DNA from: Endothia cerciana
Taxonomy: Eukaryota > Ascomycota > Sordariomycetes > Diaporthales > Cryphonectriaceae
Direction: 5' to 3'
Length of the DNA stretch: 64,000 nucleotides
Assembly: GCA_026119935.1 (NCBI GenBank)
Contig: JALRMH010000020.1
Coordinates: 558,001-622,000, forward strand
In this document: positions 1-11,916 of the stretch, one piece after another
Layout of the letters: every line of letters begins with the position of its first letter
Position numbering within the stretch: the stretch's first letter is position 1
The notes under the pieces: generated by a model
What the model was told of the DNA's origin: nothing
Databases searched by the model: none
Seen by the model: only the letters and a program-made list of their open reading frames with translations
Position numbers and translations under genes: made by a program

Positions 1-1313
1 ATGGGGTCAACGGTGCCGAGGTCGGACGTCCTGTGCCGCCTCCGGGCCCTGGCCGGCACTCATACCACCCCAGCAACCAGGGCCCCTTCACCCCTGATGG
101 CTTCGACGCCGTTAGCGACGCAGTGGGGTTTTCGGATTTCATCAGCTCCATGTTTGCGAGACCCGAGTTCGCCGACTGCGAGGTCGTCCTCTCTATTCCC
201 GACCGGCTCACTCCCATCAACTCGCGGTTTCCAGGTGTCCCCAACGGCCCCTTGCGGCTTCCTGGTCACCGGCTTGTCCTGTCTCAGCACCCCCTCCTGC
301 GCAGCATGATACAGGAGCAGGCGCGACAGGGCGACGGGCCCTGCGAGGTGCGCATAGACATGGACGATCCTTTCCTGCGAGCTGACGGCATGTGGCGAGC
401 CATCAAGTACCTATACGGCTGTCGTTACGCGCCCCTGCCGCATCACATGGAGGCGCAGCCAGATGTTGAGAAGTTCCACTTCGCACTGGGCTATGCCGCG
501 GCCGGCGCCCGTCTTGAGGTGCCTCCTGTCTCGATCAGTGCAGTGCGGGAGGCATCCAAGCTGCTGAGCTGGGACACGGTGGAGAAGGGACTGGAATATG
601 CTTTGGCGGGGCTACAGATCCATCAACGGGCGATGCACGTCCCGCACAACTTCCCGACTTTCCGGTTCAAGCACGGCGTCTATGTTGGTGAATTCGTGGA
701 GAAGATTGCCATGTTCCTCATCACTTTCTTTCCGGCCAACTTCACGCTGGACAACACCGTGGAGGACCCGAGATACGCGCGTCTGCCAGCCTTGTCCGCC
801 ACGCCTCGAGACCAGCCCGAGCCGACGCCAGGCTCCGGCGTGAACGGAGGACATGGCGGGTCTCGGATGTCCAGCATCAACATTAAGTTTGGAGACATGG
901 ATCTGGCTGAATCCAATGGATACCCCAACCCCCCGACCTCGCAGCAGCAGTCCGGCGAAATCCGGGCCGCTGTGTCTCGCATGCTACTTAACCTGCCCTT
1001 TGAGGTGCTGAGACTTGTTCTGGAGACTAACAGCCTGGGTGAAGGCAACGTGGGCTGGCAGACGGCGCAGGAGCGGCGCCTCATCATGCCCGAGGTGATC
1101 GCCGAGAGGGAGTCGCGCCGCCTCCGCTTTGTCAGTGCGTTGATGGCTGGCAGTCACCAGGGCCCCGTGCCCACGGATGGACTGCGCAGCAAGGTTGCCC
1201 AGACGATGGAGCTGTCGTGGGGCAATGCATGCTGGAAGGAGGAATGTGTGCCCCACGCCACCGAGATTTTCTCCATGGATCGGGTGTGGGTGCCTATCGA
1301 GAATGCTTTCTGA
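1..1313 (+). CDS. BTB/POZ-like domain protein (5' part outside window)
   Basis: The reading frame is open from position 3 to the stop at 1311-1313, giving about 436 visible residues; the start codon lies upstream of the window. Early in the visible part, a segment beginning FARPEFADCEVVL and followed about 40 residues later by GHRLVLSQHPLLRSM has the shape of a BTB/POZ fold: a first strand pair, then the conserved H-x-L-V-L before the first helix. BTB proteins usually dimerise or act as adaptors, for example for cullin-3 ligases; the partner here cannot be told. The middle is Pro/Gly/Ser rich and probably disordered. The C-terminal third (LPFEVLRLVLET onward) looks folded but is not a family I recognise. 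No intron is needed in the visible part. The BTB call is moderately sure; the function is unknown. Confidence 0.7.
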   Translation, partial: GVNGAEVGRPVPPPGPGRHSYHPSNQGPFTPDGFDAVSDAVGFSDFISSMFARPEFADCEVVLSIPDRLTPINSRFPGVPNGPLRLPGHRLVLSQHPLLRSMIQEQARQGDGPCEVRIDMDDPFLRADGMWRAIKYLYGCRYAPLPHHMEAQPDVEKFHFALGYAAAGARLEVPPVSISAVREASKLLSWDTVEKGLEYALAGLQIHQRAMHVPHNFPTFRFKHGVYVGEFVEKIAMFLITFFPANFTLDNTVEDPRYARLPALSATPRDQPEPTPGSGVNGGHGGSRMSSINIKFGDMDLAESNGYPNPPTSQQQSGEIRAAVSRMLLNLPFEVLRLVLETNSLGEGNVGWQTAQERRLIMPEVIAERESRRLRFVSALMAGSHQGPVPTDGLRSKVAQTMELSWGNACWKEECVPHATEIFSMDRVWVPIENAF

Positions 1314-3158
1314 GCAAGGGCGCCTCGATTCTGGACAACGGGACAACGAGTGACGGATCTTTTAATACGGGTTTCTGCGGTACGGTTTGCGGGGTTAACG
1401 ACAACTGGGCGGGCGTCTGAAAAGTGTAATTGCACAGTGGACCCTGGCTACGGCCCTCGTCCTTGCTTTGGGTCGACGACAAAACAAAATGGGAACGGGA
1501 GAAAAGACAAAACAAGCATTGCGACGGGTGTTGGAGTAATATGTTGTATTGTACTGGATCCTTAGGGAAAGTTTTTGGGGGCCCGATGAGAGAAATCTTG
1601 CCTACAGAGGGGGGCGGACCGGTGGACGGATGGCCGTTGATCATACGGAAGTGGTCTCGATCCCCAGGTCGGTTGATCTTATCCTCAGTCTATCACGGGA
1701 AGGGCGGTACATACAGAAAAGCAGGGCATCAATGCTTTTACTGCTGGGGATTAATTGTATGGGCGAGGTTTCCCGGTGACGATACCACAGATAATGACAA
1801 CGGTAAACTTTGCATTTTCCGAGATGGCGGGATCGGTGGCACAGAGACCCGGATGGTACAAGCAGACGCGTACTGGACACTAATTCAAGCTTGATGGCTC
1901 TCGAGACTCATAAAGGGAGACCACCTGGCCTGCTAAAACCGAAATGATACCAGCATATAGGTAGGGGTCAGGTTTCCTAGGACCAGATAGTATTTCATAT
2001 CCAAGGCCGGGGACTACCTTTTTTTATTTTACTTTGAGGGAGGTGACAAGCACAGTGCATAGCATGTGGTCCGGCCTCCACTTGGTACGCAGCACAGATA
2101 ACACTACAGGTCCAGGGCGGTTTTCTGCCATTGATTGGTCTTGCTATCGCATCTCAGCCTGGGGCCTGGGGTACCTCATTACCGCTGAAGGAAGTCAGAA
2201 TCGAAGTCAGCCTTGGTTGGGACCAGGCCTTGGTCTCTATGAACATGGGCGGGTCTACAGATGAAGTGTGGAATCTCCTTGTACTCCCCTCTAGAATACA
2301 AAGTGGTGGAAGGAAAGAAAGCAAAGATATAAAAAAAATTTAAAAAAAAAAGAAAAAGGGAAATGACGTTGAAATATCCCGGGTGGATAATTCATGCGAA
2401 ATCCGGGGTAAGGCCCTGCAAGTACCTTCTAGGCGGCCCTGTGCGGCCCTGTGCGGCCCTGTGGGTGGGGTGAATGAGGAGCCGAGGCACATGGGGGGAC
2501 GAGAGGGTGTTCCCCGGAACTCTGCCACCTGCTTGCCCCATGCCGCTCGCACCTTACTTTGAACCTTCACCGACCGGACCGATGGCGACGGTGGGACTAT
2601 CCTGCTTCCCATTGTCTGATTAGTCCCCCATTGCCCAGCGTATCATTCATTTCCGGAGATCACATTCGGAATTTGTCGTCGGCCTCCGCTAGCTCGCGAC
2701 TGGGCTGTGGAGAGGAGGGGGGCGGTACAAATCAGGCCTGTCGCGTTCACATGTCTGCTGCTGTCGCTGCGACTAGACCCTGACTACCCTCTGTGTAAGC
2801 TTCACCCACCTGCCTACCTCACTTCTGATCTCGCAATCCCCCTCTCGCCCTGCCACCATCTCAGACCGCCGATCCGTAGAGGGCCGCGTCCTCTGACCTA
2901 GCCACCATTCAGCAAAACATCTACCCAGTCCTCGAGCCGCCATCAAGCTCTGGCTCCTCCCCCACGTCGTCCTGTGGCAGCCCCAAGCTCACCGTCTCCC
3001 CGAGCTTCAAGACCTTCCGCCACTCCATCTACGCGTCGAGGGCTCGTAAACAGAAACCAAAACCCACACACAGCCTCTCCGACACACTTGAGTCACCTGC
3101 GACGCCAACAAGAATAGCACAAGCAGGGTTAGGAGAAGGAGAAGGGGGGGAAGAAGAC
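1314..3158. other. intergenic region, BTB gene to TMEM135-like gene
   Basis: No convincing gene was seen. The left part is the presumed 3' UTR of the BTB-like gene. A threefold repeat of GTGCGGCCCT lies near 2441-2461 and A-rich tracts at 2330-2358. The right part, from about 2640, is rich in C and T, as is usual for leaders and promoters in filamentous ascomycetes, and probably holds the promoter and 5' UTR of the gene starting at 3159. Open frames here are short and overlap one another in several frames, with no recognisable protein. Confidence 0.5.
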
Positions 3159-5250
3159 ATGGCCTCCTCCTCCAGCGGCAGCGCATCAGGCGCTCCCTAC
3201 ACCACACCACCACCATCAGGACCCCGTCGTGCCTCCGGCGTCTCAGCCAAGGCCACCTCCGACCCGATCCTGCGCAACACGCTGCGCTATACCATCTCGG
3301 CCCGCGAGTATGCAGTTCTGCATCGGTACATCCTCTCGCGGTCCCGACAGGTCAAGAAGCGCGTGCCGAGCGTCGAGACGGTGAACAAGATCATGAACGG
3401 CGACCCGAACGTGAGCAACCCGAACAGCCGTAAACATAGACGCCACAGCAGCAGGGGGGAGGATAAGACAGCCGGTGACGCAAGTGGCCCGCTGGACGTC
3501 AAAGACGTGGGCAGCACGAGCGCCGGGGTGGGTGCCGGCGCCGGGGCCATGGTTGGCGCAGACGACTATAATGCGCGTGCCGTGAGGCACTCGCTCAGGG
3601 TGTTTGGCACGGCAGCTGCAGCTATGAAGGTGTATGGACTGATTGCGGAGAGGTTTATGGGCGCGAAGAAGAAGTGGGTGGTGTTTCCTTCCCGCGTACC
3701 CAAACTCGTCGTGTCTCGGAGGGGACGGCTAACATGAACGCCTCAGTCCGAACTCGAAAAAGCAGCCGCTGTACAAGTCACCCATATTCCGGCTTTCCCT
3801 ATCCCTAAGCTCGATCCTGTTGCTGTATCGGTTTCTGTACCGCTTTTTCTGGCGATTTCGGCTGGAGATCCTCGACCCCGATGCCGAGCCCTTCCGGACG
3901 CGCAATCCGCTCGTGACGCGTGTTTTGACGTCAATATATACGCCTGCGATCGGCGCCTCGCTGGCGGGGTTGGCCCTCAGTGTGTACCCTGCAGAGCAGC
4001 TGCGCGTGACTATCGCCATATATGCTGCGTTCCGAGCATTGGAGTTCGGGTGGAACCACGTTGAGGACGCTGGGATGGTCTGGGGCCGGGAGAAGAATGG
4101 CCGGCTGAAGAAGAGACCGTGGTGGTTCGGCAGCTGGATGATGCAGCCTTTCGCGTTCGGCCAGCTGTTGCATGCTTTCGTGTTTGACTATGACTGCTTT
4201 CCCACGGTAAGAAAACGTTCCGATGTTGCGAGGAACAAACGGTGTCTTACGGCTGATGGCTGACAATTGGTTTGCTTTCAGGCTTACGGCGACTTCATCA
4301 TGAAGAACTCGTCCTCTTATATTCACAAGCGGCCAAAGGACTATCCTGCTACTCTGAAGTGGCCGAGCGCACGACAGGTCGTCGACAGCCTGGCACAGAT
4401 GGCGAGGCTGAACTGGCCGTAAGATGCCCCCCCCCCCCCCGCTCCGACATGTGGTCTGAAGCCCATACGACTAACAGATTCCCTCTTCCCTAGGCCACAC
4501 GTATCACCTATTCTCTTCCCAGACAAGGAAGAGACCCTTGCACCAACACTGACGCACATCGCACCCATCACCGACCCCGCGCACCCACTCATCACCTCTC
4601 TGAGCTGTGCCGTGCTTCACCCAGATGATCCGTCCTGCACGAAAACCTTCATCACATTCTGGGCGCGCTCATTCCCGCTGCTGGCCCGCTTCTGGCTGCT
4701 CACCTACTCCGCCTTCATGATCCCGCGGTACAAGGCCTTGTACCACGCCCCCGTCACCACGCTATACAGGCTCCTCATGCGTGTCCTTAGTATGTCCACG
4801 TTCGTGACAGGGTCCATCTCCACTGCCTGGGCCTCCATCTGCTTCTTCCAGAACTGGTTCCCTCGGTCGTTCCTCTCGACGCAGAGGTTCTTCCTGGGCG
4901 GGTTCCTCGCGGGCTTTTGGGCCTGGGTCGAGCGCAAGAACGGCAGGGGCGCGTTTCTGTACTCCGCGCGGGTCAGCGTTGATTCCCTGTGGAAGGTCGG
5001 GATCAAGAGGAGATGGTGGAAGGCGATGCGCGCTGGGGACGTGTGGGTGTTTGTGCTCGCGGTGATGATCACGGGCATGGTCTACGAGAAGGATAAAGAG
5101 GCCGTGAGGGAGGAGGGCTGGCGGAAGGGGATTAGCTGGGTCAGAGGCCAGGGGTTCAGGGACTGGGCGCTGGAGGCGATCGAAGATGCCGAAGAGGAGA
5201 CTAAGGAGAGGGAGAGCGAGAGTGTGGATGATGCTGGAAGGGCGAGCTAG
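3159..5250 (+). CDS. TMEM135-like integral membrane protein
   Basis: Four exons fit: 3159-3673, 3747-4206, 4282-4418 and 4494-5250, together 622 residues. Introns have donors GTGGGT, GTAAGA and GTAAGA, with acceptors CAG, CAG and TAG; a donor at 3683 is a weaker alternative for the first. The N-terminus is Ser/Pro rich. Exon 2 supplies hydrophobic segments (IPxxSLSSILLLYRF-like region and YTPAIGASLAGLALSVYP). Exon 4 carries the HPDDPSC motif near residue 413, characteristic of the TMEM135 N-terminal-domain family, followed by several membrane segments. The C-terminal tail is strongly charged (Glu rich). In animals TMEM135 is tied to mitochondrial and peroxisomal dynamics; the fungal role is not established. 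The third intron contains a run of 14 C (4427-4440). Start chosen as the first ATG of a frame open into exon 2. Confidence 0.85.
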
Positions 5251-5984
5251 GCACCCCGTTCCTGGCATCCGCAGTCTCCCGTTCTCAGGTTCACGACCTC
5301 GTTGCATCCTATCTCGGAGAGCCCAGATGATGAGAGGGTTCACTGAGAAAATGCTTAAGGGGCGTCAGCCCAGGCTGTGTAGGTGAGGAACAGGAAGACC
5401 TGACGTGAATATTGATGTCGTGCTGCGAACTGAGGTATGACCTGAGGTTCTTAAACATAGAATGAATAATGAATTAATTACATGTGCAAAGAAAGAGAAA
5501 CAAAGGCGTTATGCCTAGACAACGCATCGACGTTACATATAGGGAAAGATTCTGTCAGAGGCGACACCATCATCAGGGCTGGGGCTTCATCATAACCCCC
5601 AATGAGCCTCAAAAAACTAGCCTTCACGTTATTCAACATCCGAGTCCTAGCTGCCCTGCACATATCACATTCCGTGGTTGAAGATTAGATATTGATGGGT
5701 TTCCACATTCGTCACTGTCAGCACGCTAGCTAGATACGCAGGTGGGCAGCGGGCTCCTATGCTCGTTGCCCTTGGGGGTGCAATGCAGATCGAAATGGTC
5801 GCGACGGGATGATGATGTTTGATTGTTAAACTACACAGTGTGACCACATCTACGGCGCTATCTGGCCCTGGGAGCACAAGACGGGCCGGACCTGGCTACA
5901 GATAAGGCTATGGTATCCGAGGAGAAATACTAACTCGAACCGCATGATGATGATGATGATGATGATGAACCCTCCATGCTCCGC
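5251..5984. other. convergent intergenic region with an ATG/GAT triplet run
   Basis: This lies between the 3' ends of the TMEM135-like gene and the minus-strand small membrane-protein candidate. A triplet run of about eight ATG/TGA repeats occupies 5943-5967. No gene, RNA or transposon structure was recognised; the AT-leaning part around 5440-5700 is consistent with 3' UTR sequence. Confidence 0.5.
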
Positions 5985-6488
5985 CTAATCGTGTTCAAAC
6001 GGTAACTCCGGACAGGGGCTCAGCCGGGCCGGGTCGAGATCCTCGAGATCGTCACCACCCAGCAGCAGTGGCGGCGGCGGCGCCATCGCCTCGTCCGTCC
6101 GGACGTCCGGCAGGTCCTCCTCCTCCCGCAGCCCGTCCAGGCCCGTCTGGCCGTCATTGGCGGGGTCCCCGAGGACAAGATACAGGGTGCGCAGGCCCAG
6201 GAGCATGACGGCCCCGCCCCAGATCACGAGGAGGTTCCAGAGGAGGTGGGCGAGGCCGTGCAGGAGGGGTCTGGGCCGGTCCTGTTGCCCTGGGCTCGGC
6301 GTGGAGGTCGCGGCGGCCGCGGCGGTGGCCGTTGCCGGGCTGACATGCTGGCCTTGGCCGCCGGGTGGGGAGGGAAAGACCGGGAGGATGGGGGAGGAGA
6401 CTGTCAGGAGCGCTACGAGGGGGAAGAGGGTCAGGGCCGAGGCGTCTCCGGCGGCTGGCCCGGCACGACGGAAGCAGTCGAAAGGCAT
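5985..6488 (-). CDS. hypothetical small membrane protein
   Basis: A single-exon frame of 167 residues starts at ATG 6488-6486. A hydrophobic stretch near residues 19-40 could be a signal peptide or first membrane segment. After an Ala/Thr/Pro-rich linker comes a second long hydrophobic stretch, roughly residues 77-105 (LAHLLWNLLVIWGG and on). The C-terminal third is acidic and Pro rich. The alternation of hydrophobic and charged blocks and the GC-rich third positions favour real coding, but overlapping frames on the other strand are also open, which is common in GC-rich fungal DNA. No family recognised, so existence itself is uncertain. Confidence 0.45.
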   Translation of the reverse strand: MPFDCFRRAGPAAGDASALTLFPLVALLTVSSPILPVFPSPPGGQGQHVSPATATAAAAATSTPSPGQQDRPRPLLHGLAHLLWNLLVIWGGAVMLLGLRTLYLVLGDPANDGQTGLDGLREEEDLPDVRTDEAMAPPPPLLLGGDDLEDLDPARLSPCPELPFEHD

Positions 6489-7886
6489 CGCTGTCGGTCG
6501 TTGTAGTGACGGGGTGGGGTCCCTGCGGACTGAAGTTAGAAGAAAGGGGCTGATAGGGCTGAGGATTGCCTGGCCTGCATTGTCTCCTTCTCGAAGGGAT
6601 TTTTCCTTTTATATGAGGACGCACGGAGAGGAGACACAGTCGTGTGAAAATAGAGATTCAATGACTAGCACTTTATCACAGATCAATAGCCTGTTGTGAT
6701 AGAGCTTTGTCTCTCGTAGAATGTAATACGAGTCATGAACAAATTTACTATAATCAGCACCTTGATTTAAGCTTTGAAAGCTCATATCTAATCAAGTTCC
6801 CTGAAGACCTAATGTGCACATTTTTAGGAAGCTAGCATTAAGGATGCTCTTCGGTCACCCCATTCTGTCAATTATCTGCTTAGACTTCTCTGTTACTTTT
6901 TTCCATCGGAATACAAGCATATCTTGGTATGGTGCTTAAGCAGTTCCGACGAGGGTTCCGCAGTGCTCTTGTTGAAGGGATAATTCCGCACTTGAGCATA
7001 ATTGAATTAAGGAGAAAGACTGCTGCTTAGTACTCCATAACTTCCTCTATCTTACTTACTAGCCCCATAGAAATCTTCTTTATGCTATCCTACTATCATA
7101 TAGCAATGCGCTTCCCGGACAAGGAGCATGTTTACCCCGATAAGATAAAGGGTTTGGAAGAAAGAAATTACTCATTGTTGTGGTTATTAGTGTGAAGCTA
7201 TACAGAGTTGCGGCAGCCCTCATTTTTGGACCTGCCCGGACATTTGAGTCATATGCTCTATCGTGTCAAATATGATTCTTCTTTTTCTTCTTTCCCTCGC
7301 TACAGGAACCCTGCACTCGATACTTCTTTCATGAACGCCTAGCCGGCTAAGGTCTAGATACGATGTTATGGATCTAATTACCAGGTTAATATATCCCCTC
7401 TGGCGACAAAGGTTTAATCATGCTGAGACCTTTGCTGAAATCTCCAGACGGCCCACGCTGGTCATTCATGCAAGACTCTGCAAACACATTCCTAGATATT
7501 TTATGACCTCGGCAGTAATTAGAGACTTAATATAAAATGTGCATCAACAGGTCCTGTGATCGTCCACACTGGCATGCACTAGATTTGTGGGGCTGTACCT
7601 AGCCCAAGTGCAAAAATCGAGTCATATTTACTAATCATCTCACTAGAAGGCCATACTTCCTGGTTTAAAGATCCCAAGTATGTACATGTACATATGTATG
7701 CACAGGTGTTCTTTAGATCGAATGCAATCAAAATTGCAATCTTTCCAGGCGCAAGCAATCAGACCAAACAGCTCAAGTGACATATCTCGAGCATTATCCA
7801 ATCTCCGATCCACCAAAGCTTTGCACTCATCCGCTTCCCTTTGCTTCCCTAATCCCGTTTGTATCTTGTGACCTCTCTTCAGCGAC
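6489..7886. other. AT-rich island without genes
   Basis: From about 6650 to 7870 the base composition drops visibly towards A+T compared with both sides, and all frames are closed by frequent stops. The composition could reflect old repeat-induced point mutation (C to T changes) in a lost transposon copy, or simply a relaxed promoter region. I see no terminal repeats or transposase remnant. The right end must contain the promoter of the 2EXR gene at 7887. Confidence 0.45.
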
Positions 7887-9286
7887 ATGGAGAGGTTCCT
7901 TGAGCTTCCCCTTGAGGTTCAGGAAATGGTCTGGGACCACGCTCTAGGACCTACTGAGGCAGGCATCCAGTTCCTACAGCCTTTCCGGGATTTTAATGGC
8001 TGTGTGGTACGTCCTAGAGCTTCCTGCAGAGGATTGCGTTGACATGAAGGCTGAATCTGTCTCAGGTCCGTAGGCGGGTAAGGGATTCGTGGGAGATTGG
8101 AGTACAGATTGTGGGAAAATACTCGAGTACGTGATCACCGTGGTTTTGGTTCCGTCTCTGGCTGCCTTTGCTGGGACCCAGCAAGAGCTCCTCAGGGGTA
8201 CTGCTTCTTACCCGCTTCAAGGTCCCGTTATAAGGAGATGCTCCTAAGGATCCCCAAGCTCTGCATCGAACCTCTTGGAAGGGCGTGACACTAATACCTT
8301 GTTCCTGGCAGCGGCCTATGCGGCAGCCCGCATAAGCCGAGTCTGCCGACATGCACGCCGCCGTGTCGTAGCACGTGTCCTGCGCATGAAGCAACCTCTC
8401 ATCCTCCTCATCAACCCGACCGTGAGAGCGCCAGGGCGACATCCCGACGATAGGAGGAATATATGCTGGCCGCCATCAGATCTGACTCTTGTGGGCCGTC
8501 CGCGCGTCACCGTGGACGCTCACCGTGACGTTTTCTGCTTCAACTCTTTCGGCAACCCGTACTTTGAAGAGGCTGATCACAGCGGCGGCAACGTCTGCGA
8601 CCATCGCACCCTAAAGAACGTCAAGCGCGTCGCCTTCAGCATGCCACGGTATGACCGTGAGCTAGACAGCCTGAACCGCCCGTGTTCCGACTGTGGGACG
8701 CCCCGCTCCCTCTTCTCAGACCACCCCAAGTACTTCCAACAACAAGGAACAGAGGTCTGCGACTATTGCCTCGGGGTCTCAGCGGCTCTCCTGAAACATG
8801 CCGAGGATGTCTATCTAATTGTTCCGGATCTACCAAAAGCAAAGCTATCTGATAGCCGCATGGTGCTACAGTTCGGTGCACCCGGTAAGTTAGCGGAGGC
8901 TGTGGCTTCAGCACGCGTGAGCATCTTCTCCCAGGTCTTTGAGTTTGACCGCTGGGACATTCACATGCGAGGTTGGTCTCCATTTTCCTCTTCTCCACCT
9001 TATATGAGTTTACTGACGACCTCGATGCCCAGGCGCCGAGACGATTGAGCCTTTCGCGGCCACCAGACCGGAGGAGTTTGGAGGAGACGGCGTGGAGGTC
9101 TTCGAGGTCCCTGCTGATGCCATTCCAGCACAAGCCGCAGGGTGTCTGCGGCGCATGTTCGCCAGGTTCTGCGATTGGAATCGGACACAAATAAGATACT
9201 GGGCCGTCGACAATCGTTATGTCTTCCCAGCAATGGATAAGCTGGTGCGATTCAAGATCGTGTCCTACGCATTTTTCGAGGGCTGA
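7887..9286 (+). CDS. 2EXR domain protein
   Basis: Four exons fit well: 7887-8006, 8066-8126, 8312-8971 and 9033-9286 (364 residues). Donors are GTACGT, GTACGT and GTTGGT; a CTAAT branch site lies at 8291-8295 before the acceptor at 8311. The protein opens with FLELPLEVQEMVWDHAL, the F-box-like start of the fungal 2EXR family. It continues with a segment ending ISRVCRHARRRVVARV, matching the second conserved block of that family (a CREAR-like helix). A CxxC pair (PCSDC) and another (VCDYC) in the middle could bind a metal but may be chance. 2EXR proteins are numerous in Sordariomycetes and have no settled function. Neighbouring genes give no hint. The second intron is long (185 nt) and its borders are the least certain part. 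Confidence 0.75.
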
Positions 9287-10354
9287 AGAATCGCCGGCCG
9301 AAGGCTGAGCACCGGAGCAGGTAAAAAAAATTCCAAGGCTGGGAAGAGACATTGTGCGGCACCCGACCTGCAGTTCACTGACTTATTATCTCTTTAAGGA
9401 CAGACGACCTATGAAGTTCTTAGCACCAGGGGGGGGAAGAAAAAAAAAGGAAATTGGGCGACTGATCGCCCTGGACAATGCATGCAGATATGGTTCGGAA
9501 GTGGAATTTCGTATTACCCGATCGACATCTCCTTTGCCCTGCCCCGGGGAGACTCAGCTTTTCCCGTCTGTAGACTGCAGCGACCTCCTCATGGCTTTGT
9601 GGGCAGTGACAATTGGATTCAAAGCTCCCAAACCTCACTCCCGCTGAGGGACATTTCATCCTCAATGAGTCAATTGTGAAGACATCTAGCTGTCGCCTCC
9701 TCCGCACTACTCTGGCCTCGAGACTCGGCACGATGCCTCACCCCCAGAGCCCCTTTCTTTCGTCCCATGAAGACAGAGATCCAGCCGCTGCCACCTGCAG
9801 AGTAAGCCCTAGTAGCGAGACGGCGCTCCTCTGCCACGCAGCAACACTTTCTTGTTGCCGGCCTGGCGTTTTAGGGGGAGGACCAGGGTAGCTACCAGCT
9901 ACTGAGAACCTTTGCATCTCGATTGCGCCATGTCGGCGTGGTCGGAAAGGAACGCCAGTGGCCTGCGACTCGGGCATGCAGCTCCAGACCTGCGATCCTG
10001 ACCTCGATTGGGCTTCAAGACGCACAGCCCACCATCCGCAAAGCCTCTTCCCAGTTCCACTCTCCTGACCTCCTTTCAACTCTGCGGCTGCAACTTGGAA
10101 GACAGCCTGAGCCAAGAATTGCCAACAGCCTCTGCCATTCCTTCATTGCTTGCGTCGGATTGTCGGGTACAGCGACCTGCAGCCGTACGTCCGCCGAGTC
10201 CTCTGTATCGAATGTGGCCGCAGTCAAAGGTATGGATTAGTCGTTCTTGCCGTCGTCGTCGACCTCCTCTTGTAGCATAGGCTACCAGCAATGTCAATTC
10301 GTAGCCGGACATTGCGCCATGAGGATGACTGACTCTCCGACCTCCTTGTGATAG
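9287..10354. other. intergenic region before the zinc-finger gene
   Basis: No recognisable gene. Several frames of 90-125 codons are open on both strands between 9600 and 10300, but they overlap and show no domain. Part of this stretch may be the 5' UTR, or N-terminal exons, of the zinc-finger gene downstream, since a possible coding exon starts at 10355. Confidence 0.4.
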
Positions 10355-10557
10355 TCTTCCTCTCCTCCCGTCACCGCCGGCCGTGGTCGTCCCGAGATCG
10401 TCACCTACCAGATCAAGAAGTATCGAGACACCTCCCCGGCGAGCGACCCCTTTGGTCCATTTGAGGACTGTCCGCAGACCGATAGACGGAAACGAATAGG
10501 GGGATACCTCTCGCAGTTCGAAAGCGTGTACGATCGGTCGAAGTCAAGCGACACACG
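10355..10557 (+). other. possible upstream coding exon of the zinc-finger gene
   Basis: This 203-nt frame is open, begins right after a TAG that could serve as acceptor, and ends at a good donor (GTGAGC at 10558). Splicing to an acceptor at 10677 would keep frame into the ATG at 10703. The predicted peptide (GRGRPEIVTYQIKKY, then an Asp/Pro/Arg-rich part) looks more protein-like than noise. It has no ATG of its own, so a further 5' exon would be required. Offered as an alternative gene start, not as established. Confidence 0.35.
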
Positions 10558-10702
10558 GTGAGCCCTTGGGCTCCGAGCCTGGCGGTGCCTTCAACGGCGT
10601 CTCGACCTGCCACCCTCTCTCAACAGAAGGGTCTATAATCTCTCAGCAGTCAACTAGGTCCCGTTCGTATATTATAGTATCGTCCTGATCTCGCTCGCTA
10701 CC

Positions 10703-11916
10703 ATGGCCCGAAGGTTCGACCTGGATGAGATCAGGAGAGGCAACGGGCTGGGGTGTCCCTTCTATAAGGTGAACCCTGTCGAGTACGAGATGCACACCAA
10801 ATGCCATTCGAAGAACACCAAGCCGTGGGAGCTCAAGGATGTGACGTACGTACTGTCTCCTGATCGCCCAGCCGTCAGCCACCGAGATCTTCTGCCGCTG
10901 TTCTTTGGGGGCAACGTTCACTCACTGACCTGGCTCCATCCAATAGCCAACACGTCTGGCGCTGCCACTCTCCCAAGTTCCACTGCCCCTACTGCCACAC
11001 CCGCTGGCCAGCACTCACCCACAAGAAGATCGATGAGGTCCGAGAAAAGCACATCCTAACCTGCGCGGGCAGGAAGACGCTCGATGGCAAGAAGCGGTCG
11101 AGGGACCCTAACGAAGTTGACATCATGACCGAGGAGCAGCAGAAGGCCTTCGCAGATGTCAAGAAATTCCGTGGGGATAACGAGGAGAAGCTTGAGAGAC
11201 AGTATCGGGCCCTGGGGTTCGGTGATCGTCTCCCCGACACTTTTCGTGAGTGGAAGTTCCAACCACCCCCCCAACACACCCCAAGGAGACCGGACAAGAG
11301 GCTAACGACGAGGGCAGACATGCGTCCCATTGCGGGTAGCAACCAGTCTTCGGTCGCCGGCCTCATTGCGGATGCGCAACACGCCGGAGGGGCCCATCCT
11401 GCTCCAGCCGCTCGGGAGAAAGCTATTTGGCAGGACGATACACCGCCCGCTGGGGCCATCGACCAAGGCCTCGGTGCCGGTGGCATGATCTATTCATCGC
11501 CTAGTCGCACCGGCAGCGGCGGCGGCGGCCTCATGCGGGGCCTGACCACTCCCGAGGTGTCCGACCCAGAGTCCCAAATCCCTCCGCCGGTCACCCATCC
11601 ATCATGGGAAGACATTGAGAACATCAGTGGCCTGGCCGGCGACTTCCAGAGCGGTGTGGTAAGTGGCAAGAACCCGTATGACTTTCGGGACTCTGGCTAC
11701 GGAGACTCCGAGAGCCGGGATAAGCCTCAGATCGAGAGGCAGGGTATTCGAGACGAAATGCAGTCCCCGAGGCCTCGCACGAATGATTTCATCCAGGGAA
11801 TACTGTCGAAGCTCAGTGATGGCGACACTGATCACCGTCCGGAGGAGCTAGTGGAGTCTGAGGAGTCGTTATACAACAACTGGATTGACTGGTTGGGACA
11901 CGGTGTGTCACCGTGA
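10703..11916 (+). CDS. C2H2-type zinc-finger protein
   Basis: Exons 10703-10845, 10947-11245 and 11318-11916 give 346 residues from ATG 10703. Donors are GTACGT and GTGAGT, acceptors TAG and CAG, with a GCTAAC branch site at 11301 in the second intron. Residues about 14-90 hold an array of Cys and His: GCPFYKVNP, then a His-x-x-x-Cys, HVWRCHSPKFHCPYCHTRW and finally HILTC. This spacing matches a group of fungal proteins with paired, atypical C2H2 fingers, often near other signalling genes in ascomycetes. The first intron cuts the finger region, and the match resumes in frame after it, which supports the splice. The remainder is charged, then Gly/Ser/Asp rich and probably disordered. Likely nuclear and nucleic-acid binding (inference). 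Additional N-terminal sequence may be encoded upstream. Confidence 0.7.

Noticed and set aside
1430..1894. 154-codon frame after the BTB-like gene
   Set aside because: Not ATG-started, overlaps other frames and has no recognisable domain; taken as 3' UTR or spacer.
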